Source of the DNA: Mariniblastus sp.
GTDB taxonomy: Bacteria; Planctomycetota; Planctomycetia; Pirellulales; Pirellulaceae
DNA length: 64,000 bases
Direction of reading: 5' to 3'
Assembly (NCBI GenBank): GCA_022447605.1
Contig: JAKVBG010000001.1
Location: 124,001-188,000 of the forward strand
The translations under genes and the position numbers were made by a program. A model generated the notes under the pieces. That model was not told where the DNA came from and made no database searches. It saw only the letters and a program-made list of their open reading frames with translations. This document shows, piece after piece, positions 55,314-64,000 of the stretch; position 1 is the first letter of the stretch, and each line of letters begins with the position of its first letter.

Positions 55314-58166
55314 GTGACAGCCGATTCCAACCAATTCTGGAAGTTATTATCTGATAGCGGACTCGTTAGCGACGACGATTTGCATGAAATTGCCGCCTTA
55401 TTCAGTGCTGCGCAGGTGGAAATTGAAGAACGCCCCGAATTCCATGGCCTGAACGAAGTCGAAACGGTAGCCAAATGGCTGGTCGAGCAAAAGGTGGTGA
55501 CGGAATTCCAGGCGGACATTTTGGCCAAGGGCGCGAGTGGTCCCTTTAAGTACGGAAATTACACGGTTGTTGGACGTACAATTTCCGGTCCGCTGAAAGA
55601 CAGTTTTTCGGCCATTCACCGGGCCACCGGACACCCCGTGCTGTTACAGTTTTTACCCGGTAACGAGGCGGACGACCTCGCTTCCTGGCAACAGATTGAC
55701 GCCCTGGTTTCGGTCGTATCAGAACTTGATTCTCCCCACCTGGCGACCATTTACGAGACCGTCGTCTTGCCCAGCTACCGGTTTGTCGTTTCGCAACGGC
55801 CGGCTGGGAAACCACTCTCGGTGCGCGTCCCCAGGAAAGGCCGTATCCCTTGGCAGGATGCTTGCCGGGTCGTCGGACAGGTCGGTCAAGCGGTCAAGCA
55901 AATGCACCAGCATGACCTCTCTCACAATGCGATCTCCCTGCGAACCATCTGGCTCTCCAGTACGGTACCCGCCCAGCTCAGAATTCAGATCATGCCCGAC
56001 CTGGAATTCGATCCGGAAGATGACCGGACTGTTGAATCCCGGCTCGACTACCTGGCACCGGAACAATCGGATCATCACGGATCACCGCCTGCGGATATCT
56101 ATGCCCTGGGATGCGTGCTGTATCGTCTTGTTTCCGGACGAGTACGTCCAACGAACCGCGCGGCCGCGGATCCACCAAAACCCGTTTCCGTCGCGTCAGA
56201 ATTGGCAAAGCACGAACTGCCGGCACCCTTAACCGACTTGATGGACGCGATGTTTTCGCCCAACCCCAACCAGCGCCCCGACATCAGGGACGCATTGTCG
56301 GTTTTGGGAGAACTGGTTCCGCTGTCCGAAGAAAAGACACCCCAACCGAAAAAACCTGCCTCCGAGCAAATTTTCCGGCAAGAGCTGGGCAAGTTCAAAC
56401 CAGGTTCCTCCCCCAATCAGGTCAAGAAGCTACCTGAAATCCAGGCAAAACCTCTCGTCTCCGCAGACGTCCGCGCGACCCCCTCCAACAGGAATCTGGT
56501 CCGCCAGAAAAACAACCGCTGGGTCTTCCCGGTCGTGACCGCGGCAACGCTGGCTCTGTTTCTGATCGGCTTCCTGGTTTACGCCAACCAAAAAGTAGTG
56601 GGCCGACTGGAGCCAGCTGCATCGGAAAAGAAACCGGAGCCAACCGAACCCGTTGACGCAACTGAACCAGTCGAACCGGAGATCGATCCCAACGCGCGGT
56701 GGATACAAAAACTGGTCGAGGATGATGGCGAGATGCTGTGGGAAACCCCGACCCTGGGTGAACCGATCGACTTTTCGTACATGCCGCCAGGCGCCAAATT
56801 GATCTTCTCGCTGCGCATGGCCGACCTGTTGAAACAGGATCAGGGGGAGTTTCTGGTCCAGTCGATCGGCCCCCGCCTCAAGTCGAAACTTGATCTGTGG
56901 GAAAAGAAGACCGGGGTCCCTCTGGCTGAAATCGAGCAGTTGATCATCTCGTTACACCCGGTCGAATTTGAGTACCAGCCGGTCTTCATGGTACGGACCA
57001 CAACACCCAAAAAGCGCGAACGTCTGCTGGAACTTTGGAACAAGCCGGAACCGACCGACCTGGAAACGGGAGCCCGGATTTACACCGGCTCCGATTCCAT
57101 GGGCTACTTCTTCACCGAAGGAGATACCGATCCGGAAGAAACCCGGAAGTTCCTGATTGGCCCCGCTGCCCTGGTCCGCGAGTCGGCCGATCTGGCAGGG
57201 GCCGTTCCCCTGGAAGGGGCCATGAAGAACCTGGCAGCAGCAACCGACCAGGACCGGCAGGTTTCGATCCTGTTTTTGAGAAATGCCCTGTTCAATGATG
57301 AAGGTCAGAAACTGATGTCGGGCAGCCTGTCCGGGTTGAACCGCGAGTTGGCCGTCACGTTGAACGACAGTATTCGCGGCGGATTGCTGAGCCTGCACCT
57401 GGACAATGGCAGCTTCCTGGAACTACGGTTTGACCAGACACTCGACCTCAAACCGAGTGAATTCCGCAACTGGTTGACCGAAAGCACTCAGGAGAGTCTC
57501 GACAAGATCACGCAATACGCAGCTTCCTCGCCCGCCAATGATTACTGGAATCCCGTTCGCTCCAGATATGGAGGGATGATGATGGACCTCTACCGGAGAA
57601 TGAGGATTGGTGTCGAGCAGAAACAGGTCATCGCGAATTGCTGGCTACCCCCGATGGCTGCCCACAACATCGTGGGTGGCACCGAGCTGCTGCTGGCTTA
57701 TGCTGGCGGGAGCGGGGAAGTGGTCGCACCCCCCACCCGCAGCCAACCCCAAACTATCCAGGAACTGCTGGAACTGCCACGCGATCTCAACGTCACGACC
57801 AATCCGGACCTGAACATCCTATTGGCCGACCTGCAAGCCGAGGTGACGGACGATCTGGGCGAGCTACCATTCCCCTTTGAAATCAGGCTACTGGGAAACG
57901 ACCTGCTGACCGAGGGAATCACAAAAAATCAGCGGCCGGGTGAATTCAATATGCAACAGAAAACCCTGGCAGAAATCCTCACCGAAATCATGATCCGGGC
58001 AAATCCCAACAAGGACATTACCGGCCCCGAGGATCCGAACTGCAAACTGGTCTGGGTGGTCGGACCCGACCCGGATAACGCGGAGCGGCAAATCGTCCTG
58101 ATTACAACCCGCGGTGCAGCGGCTAAAAAATCGTATGAACTACCAGCCGCATTTCAGGCTGAATAA
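55314..58166 (+). CDS. Membrane pseudokinase with large extracytoplasmic region
   Basis: A 950-residue protein starting at a GTG. Residues 1-80 match the N-terminal module of planctomycete Ser/Thr kinases (WLVEQKVVTEFQADILAKG). The kinase domain (about 82-335) keeps the fold but not the chemistry: the glycine loop is absent, the VAIK lysine is Gln112, the HRDLK lysine is Ser203 (QHDLSHNAI) and DFG is DLE (229-231), while YLAPEQ and ADIYALGCVLYRLVSG remain. One membrane helix (about 402-425) leads to an outside part: a roughly 350-residue domain (KLIFSLRMADLLKQDQGEFL ... QVIANCWLPPMAAHNIVGG) and an STN-like end (TLAEILTEIMIRANPNKDITG). It likely reports an envelope state to a cytosolic partner. 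Followed by a TM/STN-like gene. Confidence 0.85.
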   Translation: MTADSNQFWKLLSDSGLVSDDDLHEIAALFSAAQVEIEERPEFHGLNEVETVAKWLVEQKVVTEFQADILAKGASGPFKYGNYTVVGRTISGPLKDSFSAIHRATGHPVLLQFLPGNEADDLASWQQIDALVSVVSELDSPHLATIYETVVLPSYRFVVSQRPAGKPLSVRVPRKGRIPWQDACRVVGQVGQAVKQMHQHDLSHNAISLRTIWLSSTVPAQLRIQIMPDLEFDPEDDRTVESRLDYLAPEQSDHHGSPPADIYALGCVLYRLVSGRVRPTNRAAADPPKPVSVASELAKHELPAPLTDLMDAMFSPNPNQRPDIRDALSVLGELVPLSEEKTPQPKKPASEQIFRQELGKFKPGSSPNQVKKLPEIQAKPLVSADVRATPSNRNLVRQKNNRWVFPVVTAATLALFLIGFLVYANQKVVGRLEPAASEKKPEPTEPVDATEPVEPEIDPNARWIQKLVEDDGEMLWETPTLGEPIDFSYMPPGAKLIFSLRMADLLKQDQGEFLVQSIGPRLKSKLDLWEKKTGVPLAEIEQLIISLHPVEFEYQPVFMVRTTTPKKRERLLELWNKPEPTDLETGARIYTGSDSMGYFFTEGDTDPEETRKFLIGPAALVRESADLAGAVPLEGAMKNLAAATDQDRQVSILFLRNALFNDEGQKLMSGSLSGLNRELAVTLNDSIRGGLLSLHLDNGSFLELRFDQTLDLKPSEFRNWLTESTQESLDKITQYAASSPANDYWNPVRSRYGGMMMDLYRRMRIGVEQKQVIANCWLPPMAAHNIVGGTELLLAYAGGSGEVVAPPTRSQPQTIQELLELPRDLNVTTNPDLNILLADLQAEVTDDLGELPFPFEIRLLGNDLLTEGITKNQRPGEFNMQQKTLAEILTEIMIRANPNKDITGPEDPNCKLVWVVGPDPDNAERQIVLITTRGAAAKKSYELPAAFQAE

Positions 58167-58369
58167 CCGTAACAAGAGGAAAGATAATCCGTTAATTCGG
58201 GGGATTCGGCGAGGCCCAGGGTCAGGCCAGCAGACGTTTTTCCCGAAATCAGTGAATAACGTCAGCAGGAACGGACGGGCAAACCAGGGGAACCTTATTC
58301 CTCCCCGGGTCGTCCAACACGATCGAGACAGAGGCCCTGCGCTGCCCATCCATTGTGAGGTATAGGCTG

Positions 58370-60556
58370 GTGGAACCATTTACCATTCTTTGTGAAACGT
58401 GTGCGGCCCGGCTCAGGGTCACGCAAGCCAAAGCGATTGGCCAAAAACTGGCCTGCCCAAAATGCAATAGCATGGTACTGGTCGTCCCTCCCGAGGGTGT
58501 CCAGATCTCGGCCGACGAAACAGACGGGACCGCCTCCGGTTTCGATTTCGATGATATCGAAAAAATCCTGCAGGAGTCCCCGGCCAAGTCAGGTCCTCCG
58601 CACTCGACCGAAGACCAGCCAGGTCGCGTTCCCTCCCGGGGCAAGGGAGATTTACAGCCAGTCCCGGCAAACGCCCCACTGGCAAACGCCCCACTGGCAA
58701 ACGCCCCACTGGCAAACGCCCCACTGGCAAACGCCCAACCGGCAAACGCCCAACCGGCGAACCCGGCAGCGGAGGCCACTCGGGCCGCTCCCTCGCCCGG
58801 CGAATCATGGACCTCTGAAGCTGCTAAGAGCCGGCAGAAGTGGCTGATCGCCGGCGCCATCGTCATCGGCAGCCTCCTGGTAGTCGCCGCAGTGATCGGC
58901 ATGATGCTGGGAAATGCAGACAATCCTCAGCAAGCGCCCCTTGTGGCGGCCGCTGATTCCGAGCCGGAAACAGACCTCCCGAACCAAGCAAACCAGCTGT
59001 CCGACGAGGCAGACGACCGATCGGAAAAAAGGAAAACAACGACAGAAGACCCGCCTGTCCCTGCCGACGCAGCGCCCACAAAAAACGAAGCCAATAACGA
59101 TCCACCTTCCAGTCAGGAACCGGCGAAAGCGGCGGAGCCTGAAACGAACGCAGAGAACCCCGACCGGACAGACAGACAAAACCCGCCCCCGGTAATACCT
59201 GAGGACCCAACCAGCGAACCACCAACAGAACCGGGAGAAAATCCTGCCGGCACAGAGACTGATTCAGAGAGTGAACCACAACGACCTAACGGCCTGGACT
59301 CGTTATTGATCGGCATGGACAAAAGCGGCGATGATTCTGTTTTGAATTCCAATCTGGGTGAGCTTTCCAACCTGCTGGAAAAAAAAGGGACCTCGATTCT
59401 CGAGATCAATGATCTGGCCGCCGTGATTCGCAACTCGGAAATGCTCGGGCTACCCCGCTACCATTTTGACAAGCCGGGGCCGTTCGACCCGGGGACATTG
59501 GAACGCCTGCAAGACCCCTGCGCCGGGGTGCAGTACGAAGGCATCCCGGCACTGGTTGCATTGCGAGAAATTTCTCTAATCACTGGCGTCCCTTTCCAAT
59601 TGAACGTGGAAGCGATTGCCAGCAGAGATATCGACCTGGCAACACCGGTCGATTTCAAGCTGGTCGACAAGAGCTTTATCGAAGTCGTACAGGAGATGCT
59701 GGAACCGCTCGAGTTGGGCGTTACTTTTGACGGGACCAAGATCCCGGTGATTGAACCGGTCAACCAAGCTGCGCTTGTCGACAGGAAATACGATCTGCCC
59801 CAACTGGATGATCCGGATGGCGAAAAAATCACTCGATTCATGGCGTCGATCAAGGGTTTGATCGCACCCCAATCCTGGCAGGCCGAAGAGAACCCGGCCA
59901 CGATTCAGCGGGAGGATAACCAGCTGGTGATCCGCCAGACACCGGAAAACCACCAGCGGATACAGGACTACCTCTCAAAAATTCAAGCCGGCTTGCAGAT
60001 GGCGGCCGGTAATGAAGCAGTGGCTGACCGCTTTGAAAACCGCTGGGGCGCGGCTCAGGAAAAAACATCTCAACCCTTTGAGAGCCGTTTCCGTTCCCCG
60101 GTTACCCTCGAGTCAATGCTGAACCGGATCCAGCAGGTTTCCCGTGTCAGCGTGGTCGTTGACTGGGAATCCGTCCTCCCGTCCGGCTGGACGCCCCAGA
60201 CAATCGTCCCGGCCAAGGTCGAAGAAAAGAGCGTCGACGAAGCAATTCGCCAACTCGTGCGAACCATGGGACTCACCAGCCGCTTCGTCGATTCCAACAC
60301 AATTGAAATCACGACCTTTCAATCCGCAGCCAATGCAAGAGAACTCGAAGTCTACTCCTGCCATGAGATCCTGAGCGGGAACATGACGCCAGAGGCTTTG
60401 ATGCAGGCCCTGGAGGGAGCCCTGAATTTCGATGTCAACCAACTGAACAACGTTCGCGTCATCTATGAACCTGAGTGCCAATGTGTAATTGCACTGGCAC
60501 CCCAATTGGTGCAACGGCAGATCCAGGCCATCCTGGATCGTTTGAACGGCAAGTAA
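58370..60556 (+). CDS. Zinc-ribbon / TM / STN-like envelope protein
   Basis: A 728-residue protein. The GTG at 58370 is chosen: GAGG lies nine bases upstream, unlike the earlier GTG at 58355. The N-terminus holds a CxxC-x17-CxxC zinc ribbon (FTILCETC ... LACPKC), then a linker with 15-bp DNA repeats coding P-L-A-N-A, one membrane helix (about 160-183), a Pro/Glu/Asn-rich spacer, and a C-terminal part with STN-like strands (LITGVPFQLNVEAIASRDIDL; FVDSNTIEITTFQSAANARELEVYSCHEI, LVQRQIQAILDRLNGK) as found in planctomycete secretin-related proteins. It is in line with and 200 bases from the pseudokinase gene, with the same inside-helix-outside plan. Role inferred only. Confidence 0.8.
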   Translation: MEPFTILCETCAARLRVTQAKAIGQKLACPKCNSMVLVVPPEGVQISADETDGTASGFDFDDIEKILQESPAKSGPPHSTEDQPGRVPSRGKGDLQPVPANAPLANAPLANAPLANAPLANAQPANAQPANPAAEATRAAPSPGESWTSEAAKSRQKWLIAGAIVIGSLLVVAAVIGMMLGNADNPQQAPLVAAADSEPETDLPNQANQLSDEADDRSEKRKTTTEDPPVPADAAPTKNEANNDPPSSQEPAKAAEPETNAENPDRTDRQNPPPVIPEDPTSEPPTEPGENPAGTETDSESEPQRPNGLDSLLIGMDKSGDDSVLNSNLGELSNLLEKKGTSILEINDLAAVIRNSEMLGLPRYHFDKPGPFDPGTLERLQDPCAGVQYEGIPALVALREISLITGVPFQLNVEAIASRDIDLATPVDFKLVDKSFIEVVQEMLEPLELGVTFDGTKIPVIEPVNQAALVDRKYDLPQLDDPDGEKITRFMASIKGLIAPQSWQAEENPATIQREDNQLVIRQTPENHQRIQDYLSKIQAGLQMAAGNEAVADRFENRWGAAQEKTSQPFESRFRSPVTLESMLNRIQQVSRVSVVVDWESVLPSGWTPQTIVPAKVEEKSVDEAIRQLVRTMGLTSRFVDSNTIEITTFQSAANARELEVYSCHEILSGNMTPEALMQALEGALNFDVNQLNNVRVIYEPECQCVIALAPQLVQRQIQAILDRLNGK
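58666..58770. repeat. 15-bp tandem repeats within the zinc-ribbon/STN gene
   Basis: Seven units: four identical (GGCAAACGCCCCACT, 58666-58725), two of a variant (GGCAAACGCCCAACC), and one diverged. They encode ANAPL/ANAQP five-residue repeats in the cytosolic linker, so copy-number change keeps the frame. Recent slippage is likely. Confidence 0.95.
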
Positions 60557-60562
60557 CCCGAC

Positions 60563-62191
60563 TTAAACGACTTCGATCCGATGCGCCCCGACTCGACCAT
60601 GACCGTAATGGCGAACTGAAATCGAGTAATGGTCGGAAAACCAGTCTTCAATCTGCCCCACACGTCCGGTGTCGAAGTCACGGCTGACACTCAATGTTTT
60701 CCCAGCCACCGGGTCCTGGAATTCCCCGTTTTGAACCACGATCTTTCCCGCTTTAACCACCATCCAGGGCCAGCTGAACATCTCTTCGAAGTCCGGTGAC
60801 GGCGTGTAAACAACCACATCGGCATCCGCGCCGACACCCAGGTGCCCCTTGTTATTGAGTCCCAGAATCCGGGCAGGTCCCGCCCGCGTGATGATGGCAA
60901 TTTCGGAAAGTGTATATTCCCGATCCAGGTCCAACAGACTGCTTGTCTTCATCACTCGAGGATGCACCCGCTTGAGGGTTTCCTTGCGGAAACTCGCATC
61001 CATCAGCAAACGAATGATCTGGGGATACGCCAGGAAACTCCCACCATTGGGATGGTCGCTACTCATCACGAGTTGCCAGGGATTTTCCACACGCAAGTAC
61101 CACTCCAGGCCAATCGCCCATTGCAAGGCATTGACAAAATTCTTGTCGCGGTAGTGGATCGGGGAGATGCCACAACCCGACTCCAACTCGGTATCGGCGG
61201 AATACCATTTTTCACCACTCAGTCTCTGCAGGAAATAACCGAGTGGACCATCAGCCGTCATGCTGGTCGTGGGACCAAACATCACCTGTCCCACATCAAC
61301 GGTTAAATTCGGGTGGGCGTTAATGTAATCGGCCAGCGGCCCGACCTTCGACTCGAGACCAGAGTCGGAGTCACCGCTTCCCCCGTAGCTGTGAAACTGA
61401 ATATGGGTCAAGTGCGCGCTCAATCCATCCAGGGAACGCATCGTTTCCAGGGTCGTGCTCCAATTGCCGGGGATGCCAAGATTGTTGCAATGGATATGGA
61501 CTGGGTGGGGTAAATCGAGTCGATTGGCCGCCTCGGCAATTCCCTGGATCACCTGGCGGGGCGTCACTTGAAACCCGTCGATCACCTGGTCCAGATCACG
61601 AGCATTACCACCGGCCCTCTGTTTCCACATTTCGACACCACCCGGGTTCACCAACTTCGGCGCGAAGGCACCGGCCCGGTTGATCAACCAGGCCAAGAAG
61701 GACTGCAGTCCCGCGATGTCCTGCTTGGCGATGTACTCCATCGCCAGGTGATTATTACCTACCAGGACATAGAAGCCGGTATCAAGATTGGGAACCCGCT
61801 CAAATTCGTGATGGACATGGCGAGCACCCATCGGTGTAACCGCGGCGTCAAAGCAGGAGGTGTACCCCAGTCCCGTATAGCGATAGCCGGTCGTCATGAT
61901 ATCAGGGACGCTACCCATCGGGTCACCGGGCGCGGTCAGGCCATTACCGATCCGCCCCTGTTCCGGTTGCATCTTTCGCGCCGCATTGACCTTGGGACCG
62001 GCAATATGGCAATGCATGTCGACCGCCCCGGCCATCACGACACGTCCGCTCACGTCGATAGTCACCGTATCCGTTTCACCCAGGGGCGCTTCGACGATCT
62101 TGCCGTTCTCGATCCAGATATCGCCCACGACACCATCCACGTTGTGAACCGGATCGTAGATCGTTCCACCGGACAGTTTGAGGTATGACAT
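60563..62191 (-). CDS. fhcA: Formylmethanofuran dehydrogenase/formyltransferase subunit A homologue
   Basis: A 542-residue metal-dependent amidohydrolase of the FwdA/FhcA type. In C1 metabolism with methanofuran and H4MPT the Fhc complex hydrolyses N-formyl-methanofuran to formate. Motifs: HxH in VDMHCHIAGPKVNAARKM (His60, His62), HHEFERVPNLDTGFYVLVGNN, PHPVHIHCNNLGIPGNWSTTLETM, and SSDHPNGGSF for the metal-binding Asp. Length is normal for this subunit. Planctomycetes are known to hold such genes. No fhcB, C or D lies beside it. A small coiled-coil gene sits 25 bases upstream on the same strand and may be co-transcribed. Converges with the STN-like gene. Confidence 0.95.
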   Translation of the reverse strand: MSYLKLSGGTIYDPVHNVDGVVGDIWIENGKIVEAPLGETDTVTIDVSGRVVMAGAVDMHCHIAGPKVNAARKMQPEQGRIGNGLTAPGDPMGSVPDIMTTGYRYTGLGYTSCFDAAVTPMGARHVHHEFERVPNLDTGFYVLVGNNHLAMEYIAKQDIAGLQSFLAWLINRAGAFAPKLVNPGGVEMWKQRAGGNARDLDQVIDGFQVTPRQVIQGIAEAANRLDLPHPVHIHCNNLGIPGNWSTTLETMRSLDGLSAHLTHIQFHSYGGSGDSDSGLESKVGPLADYINAHPNLTVDVGQVMFGPTTSMTADGPLGYFLQRLSGEKWYSADTELESGCGISPIHYRDKNFVNALQWAIGLEWYLRVENPWQLVMSSDHPNGGSFLAYPQIIRLLMDASFRKETLKRVHPRVMKTSSLLDLDREYTLSEIAIITRAGPARILGLNNKGHLGVGADADVVVYTPSPDFEEMFSWPWMVVKAGKIVVQNGEFQDPVAGKTLSVSRDFDTGRVGQIEDWFSDHYSISVRHYGHGRVGAHRIEVV

Positions 62192-62216
62192 CGAGGCTCC
62201 TTCCCCTGGGTAAAGA

Positions 62217-62453
62217 CTACCGTGGCTGCCTGGGACGATAGGCGGGGGATGGGGGTGGATCGCTGGAATCAGCCTCCTGGCCTAAGCGATCATCCATCGC
62301 GATCTTCAGCTCCAATTCATCGAGAATCTGTTCCAGCTTGTCGTAATTCCGGCCGATCCGTTCCAACCGCTGAGTCACCCGGGATGACTTGGCAGATGGA
62401 CCTTCGGTATCGATCTCGATTTTGCCGGAATAATAGCGTGAACCAGAAGCCAT
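62217..62453 (-). CDS. Small coiled-coil protein upstream of fhcA
   Basis: A 78-residue hydrophilic protein with a helical/coiled middle (SRVTQRLERIGRNYDKLEQILDELELKIAMDD) and a Pro/Arg-rich tail (SDPPPSPAYRPRQPR). No family recognised. Its stop is 25 bases before the fhcA start and both run leftward, so a two-gene operon is likely. I rate it as a real gene because of that placement and its codon use, but its role is unknown. Confidence 0.55.
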   Translation of the reverse strand: MASGSRYYSGKIEIDTEGPSAKSSRVTQRLERIGRNYDKLEQILDELELKIAMDDRLGQEADSSDPPPSPAYRPRQPR

Positions 62454-62575
62454 GAAATCTGTTTTTTTCTGTTGGATACCAGGTTGGGTCAGTCGCGCAC
62501 CACGGGTGCCACCATTTCGATTGTTCTAGCCCCTCCTCCAAAGATCAAGGGGCAATCCGCCGGCCAAACCGGCAT

Positions 62576-64000
62576 TCAGTTGGATGTCACCTTCAGTTCT
62601 GCCCGCAGCCGATCGAGTTCAGACTCCAGCTCGGCCTTGGTTTTCCGGTAATCGGGGTCATTGATGAAGCTCTGGTTCTCATTCGGGTCTCGCACCCGAT
62701 CCATCAGGTCCCACTGATCGATGTCGACCCGCGCGCGTCCTTTCCCTTTCTCACGATCAATTTTCCGGTAGTAATGGATTAACTTGTAGCGGTCAGTGAC
62801 GACACCGTAATGAGCCGCCACGTTGTGAGTGCCCAGCTCGTAATAGTGGTAATAGAATGACTTCCGCCAATCGGCTGGATTCTTTCCGGTCAGCAGGGGT
62901 GTTAATGAACGCCCCTGCATGTCAGACGGGATATCGACGCCGGCGACATCCAGAAACGTCTCGGGGAAATCCAGATTGGAAACGAGATGCCCGTTACTAC
63001 TACCTGGTTTCACCACGCCGGGCCAACGCACAATCAGCGGAGTCCGCAGCGATTGCTCGAAAATCCACCGCTTGTCATACCAACCGTGCTCGCCCAGATA
63101 GAAGCCCTGGTCCGAAGAGTAGATGACGATCGTGTTGTCTGCCAGGTCGTTCTGATCCAGGTAGTCCAGTACCCGTCCGACATTGTCATCGACCGAGGCG
63201 ATGCACCGCAGGTAATCCTTAATGTAGTACTGGTAATGCAATTGCCGCACCTGGTCGTCCGTTTTGGCAGCATCCCGATTCTGCAGGTAATGCTCGTTGC
63301 GGGCCTGGTAGGCGGCGATCCAGTCCGCTTTCTGTTCCGGGGTAAACCGGCGAAAGAACCGCTTCGCCTGTTCCGACTCCGGGTCCGGGAACAACTTCAA
63401 ATCAAATCCCGGCCGCATATCCTTTCCCACTTCCATCGCGTTCTCGGCAAGCACTTCGGCCCGGCCCGAGTAATCATCCAGGAGGTTGCCCGGTTCGGGC
63501 ATCTGCCTGCTCTCGTAGGTCGACAAATGGTCCTTGCCCGGCAACCAGGCGCGGTGGGGAGCCTTGTGCTGCAACATCAGCATGAAAGGCTTCTCACGGT
63601 CTCGGTCCTCGAGCCACTGCAGCGCGTGATCGGTCGTCACATCGGTAACGTAACCCTCAACTCTCTGCCGCCCCTGCGGTGTCAGGAAGTCAGGGTTGTA
63701 ATAATTGCCTTGGCCAGGCAGCACGAACCAGTGATCAAACCCGGTTGGGTCCGTCCCCAAATGCCATTTCCCTACCACGGCTGTCTGATACCCCGCCCCC
63801 TGCAGCAACTTGGGAAAGGTCTGCTGTTCCCCGTTGAATTTGTCGCCGTTCTGGCGAAAGCCATTCAAGTGGGAGTATTTCCCGGTCAAAATCACTGCCC
63901 GAGCCGGCCCACAAATCGAGTTGGTCACCAGGCAACGATCAAACCGCATCCCCTGGCGAGCCAAGCGGTCCAGATGCGGCGTCTTGTTGATCTGTGAGCC
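62576..64000 (-). CDS. Sulfatase (Cys-type), 5' end outside window
   Basis: The frame is open to the right edge, giving 474 residues without the start of the protein. It is an arylsulfatase-type enzyme: the modification site NSICGPARA has the CxPxR form, in which the cysteine becomes formylglycine, followed by [65 protein letters not shown] and [19 protein letters not shown] supply the metal and substrate residues. It removes sulfate esters, most likely from marine polysaccharides. The C-terminus ([16 protein letters not shown] ... [14 protein letters not shown]) ends in a short coiled coil. Diverges from nothing visible here. Confidence 0.95.
   Translation of the reverse strand, partial: GSQINKTPHLDRLARQGMRFDRCLVTNSICGPARAVILTGKYSHLNGFRQNGDKFNGEQQTFPKLLQGAGYQTAVVGKWHLGTDPTGFDHWFVLPGQGNYYNPDFLTPQGRQRVEGYVTDVTTDHALQWLEDRDREKPFMLMLQHKAPHRAWLPGKDHLSTYESRQMPEPGNLLDDYSGRAEVLAENAMEVGKDMRPGFDLKLFPDPESEQAKRFFRRFTPEQKADWIAAYQARNEHYLQNRDAAKTDDQVRQLHYQYYIKDYLRCIASVDDNVGRVLDYLDQNDLADNTIVIYSSDQGFYLGEHGWYDKRWIFEQSLRTPLIVRWPGVVKPGSSNGHLVSNLDFPETFLDVAGVDIPSDMQGRSLTPLLTGKNPADWRKSFYYHYYELGTHNVAAHYGVVTDRYKLIHYYRKIDREKGKGRARVDIDQWDLMDRVRDPNENQSFINDPDYRKTKAELESELDRLRAELKVTSN

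Overview
The window looks like a chromosome segment from a planctomycete (class Planctomycetia, Pirellulales-like). The evidence is the gene families: DUF1501 paired with a PSCyt1/DUF1549/DUF1553 protein, several DUF1080 proteins, a CxPxR sulfatase, FG-GAP/ASPIC-UnbV proteins, BBP2 and DUF6268 outer-membrane barrels, kinase-like proteins with the planctomycete N-terminal module, and a formylmethanofuran dehydrogenase subunit A homologue. Genes are mostly single or in short pairs, often convergent with only a few bases between stops. No phage, insertion sequence, CRISPR array or defence island was seen.

Layout. 0-2 kb: the tail of a PDZ protein, a DUF420 membrane protein, tRNA-Leu(UAA) and a DUF1080 protein. 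2-14 kb: a NodU-type carbamoyltransferase, a BBP2 porin, a secreted esterase, a second DUF1080 protein, the DUF1501 + cytochrome/LamG pair, and a Tat-exported Gfo/Idh/MocA oxidoreductase. 14-23 kb: a His/Glu-rich repeat protein built on 15-bp DNA repeats, a small secreted protein and a DUF1269 protein sharing a bidirectional terminator, a copper-type P-ATPase, a DUF6268 barrel, a secreted metallophosphatase, a histidine phosphatase and a GlsB-type protein. 23-34 kb: two paralogous exported proteins, a decayed FadL-like fragment, a bestrophin, a lipase-like lipoprotein, DUF4105, AI-2E-type and K+-channel membrane proteins.

34-41 kb: a CRTAC1-like gene (six FG-GAP repeats, an in-frame TGA, then a seventh repeat, ASPIC/UnbV and a thioredoxin domain), a PepX/CocE hydrolase and a second FG-GAP protein. 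41-55 kb: a GSA-like aminotransferase, cardiolipin synthase, PhoD, a membrane glycosyltransferase, an acyl-reductase/SCP2 fusion, a double DUF1080 protein, IspH, a degenerate squalene/phytoene synthase-like protein, a membrane-anchored MutS-like ATPase and glutamate dehydrogenase. 55-64 kb: a membrane pseudokinase followed by a zinc-ribbon/TM/STN-like protein, fhcA with a small coiled-coil gene upstream, and the start-truncated sulfatase.

The most notable signal is the in-frame TGA at 36310-36312. The reading frame continues without a break through the rest of a standard domain architecture. About 17 nt after the TGA there is a 5-bp hairpin whose 6-nt loop contains GGUC, as in bacterial SECIS elements. 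I read it as a probable undescribed selenoprotein family member; a nonsense mutation or sequencing error is the alternative. Themes that recur are envelope proteins (barrels, lipoproteins, exported enzymes), polysaccharide and sulfated-glycan breakdown, and lipid/isoprenoid metabolism at 42-52 kb. Functional links between neighbouring genes are inference from position only.
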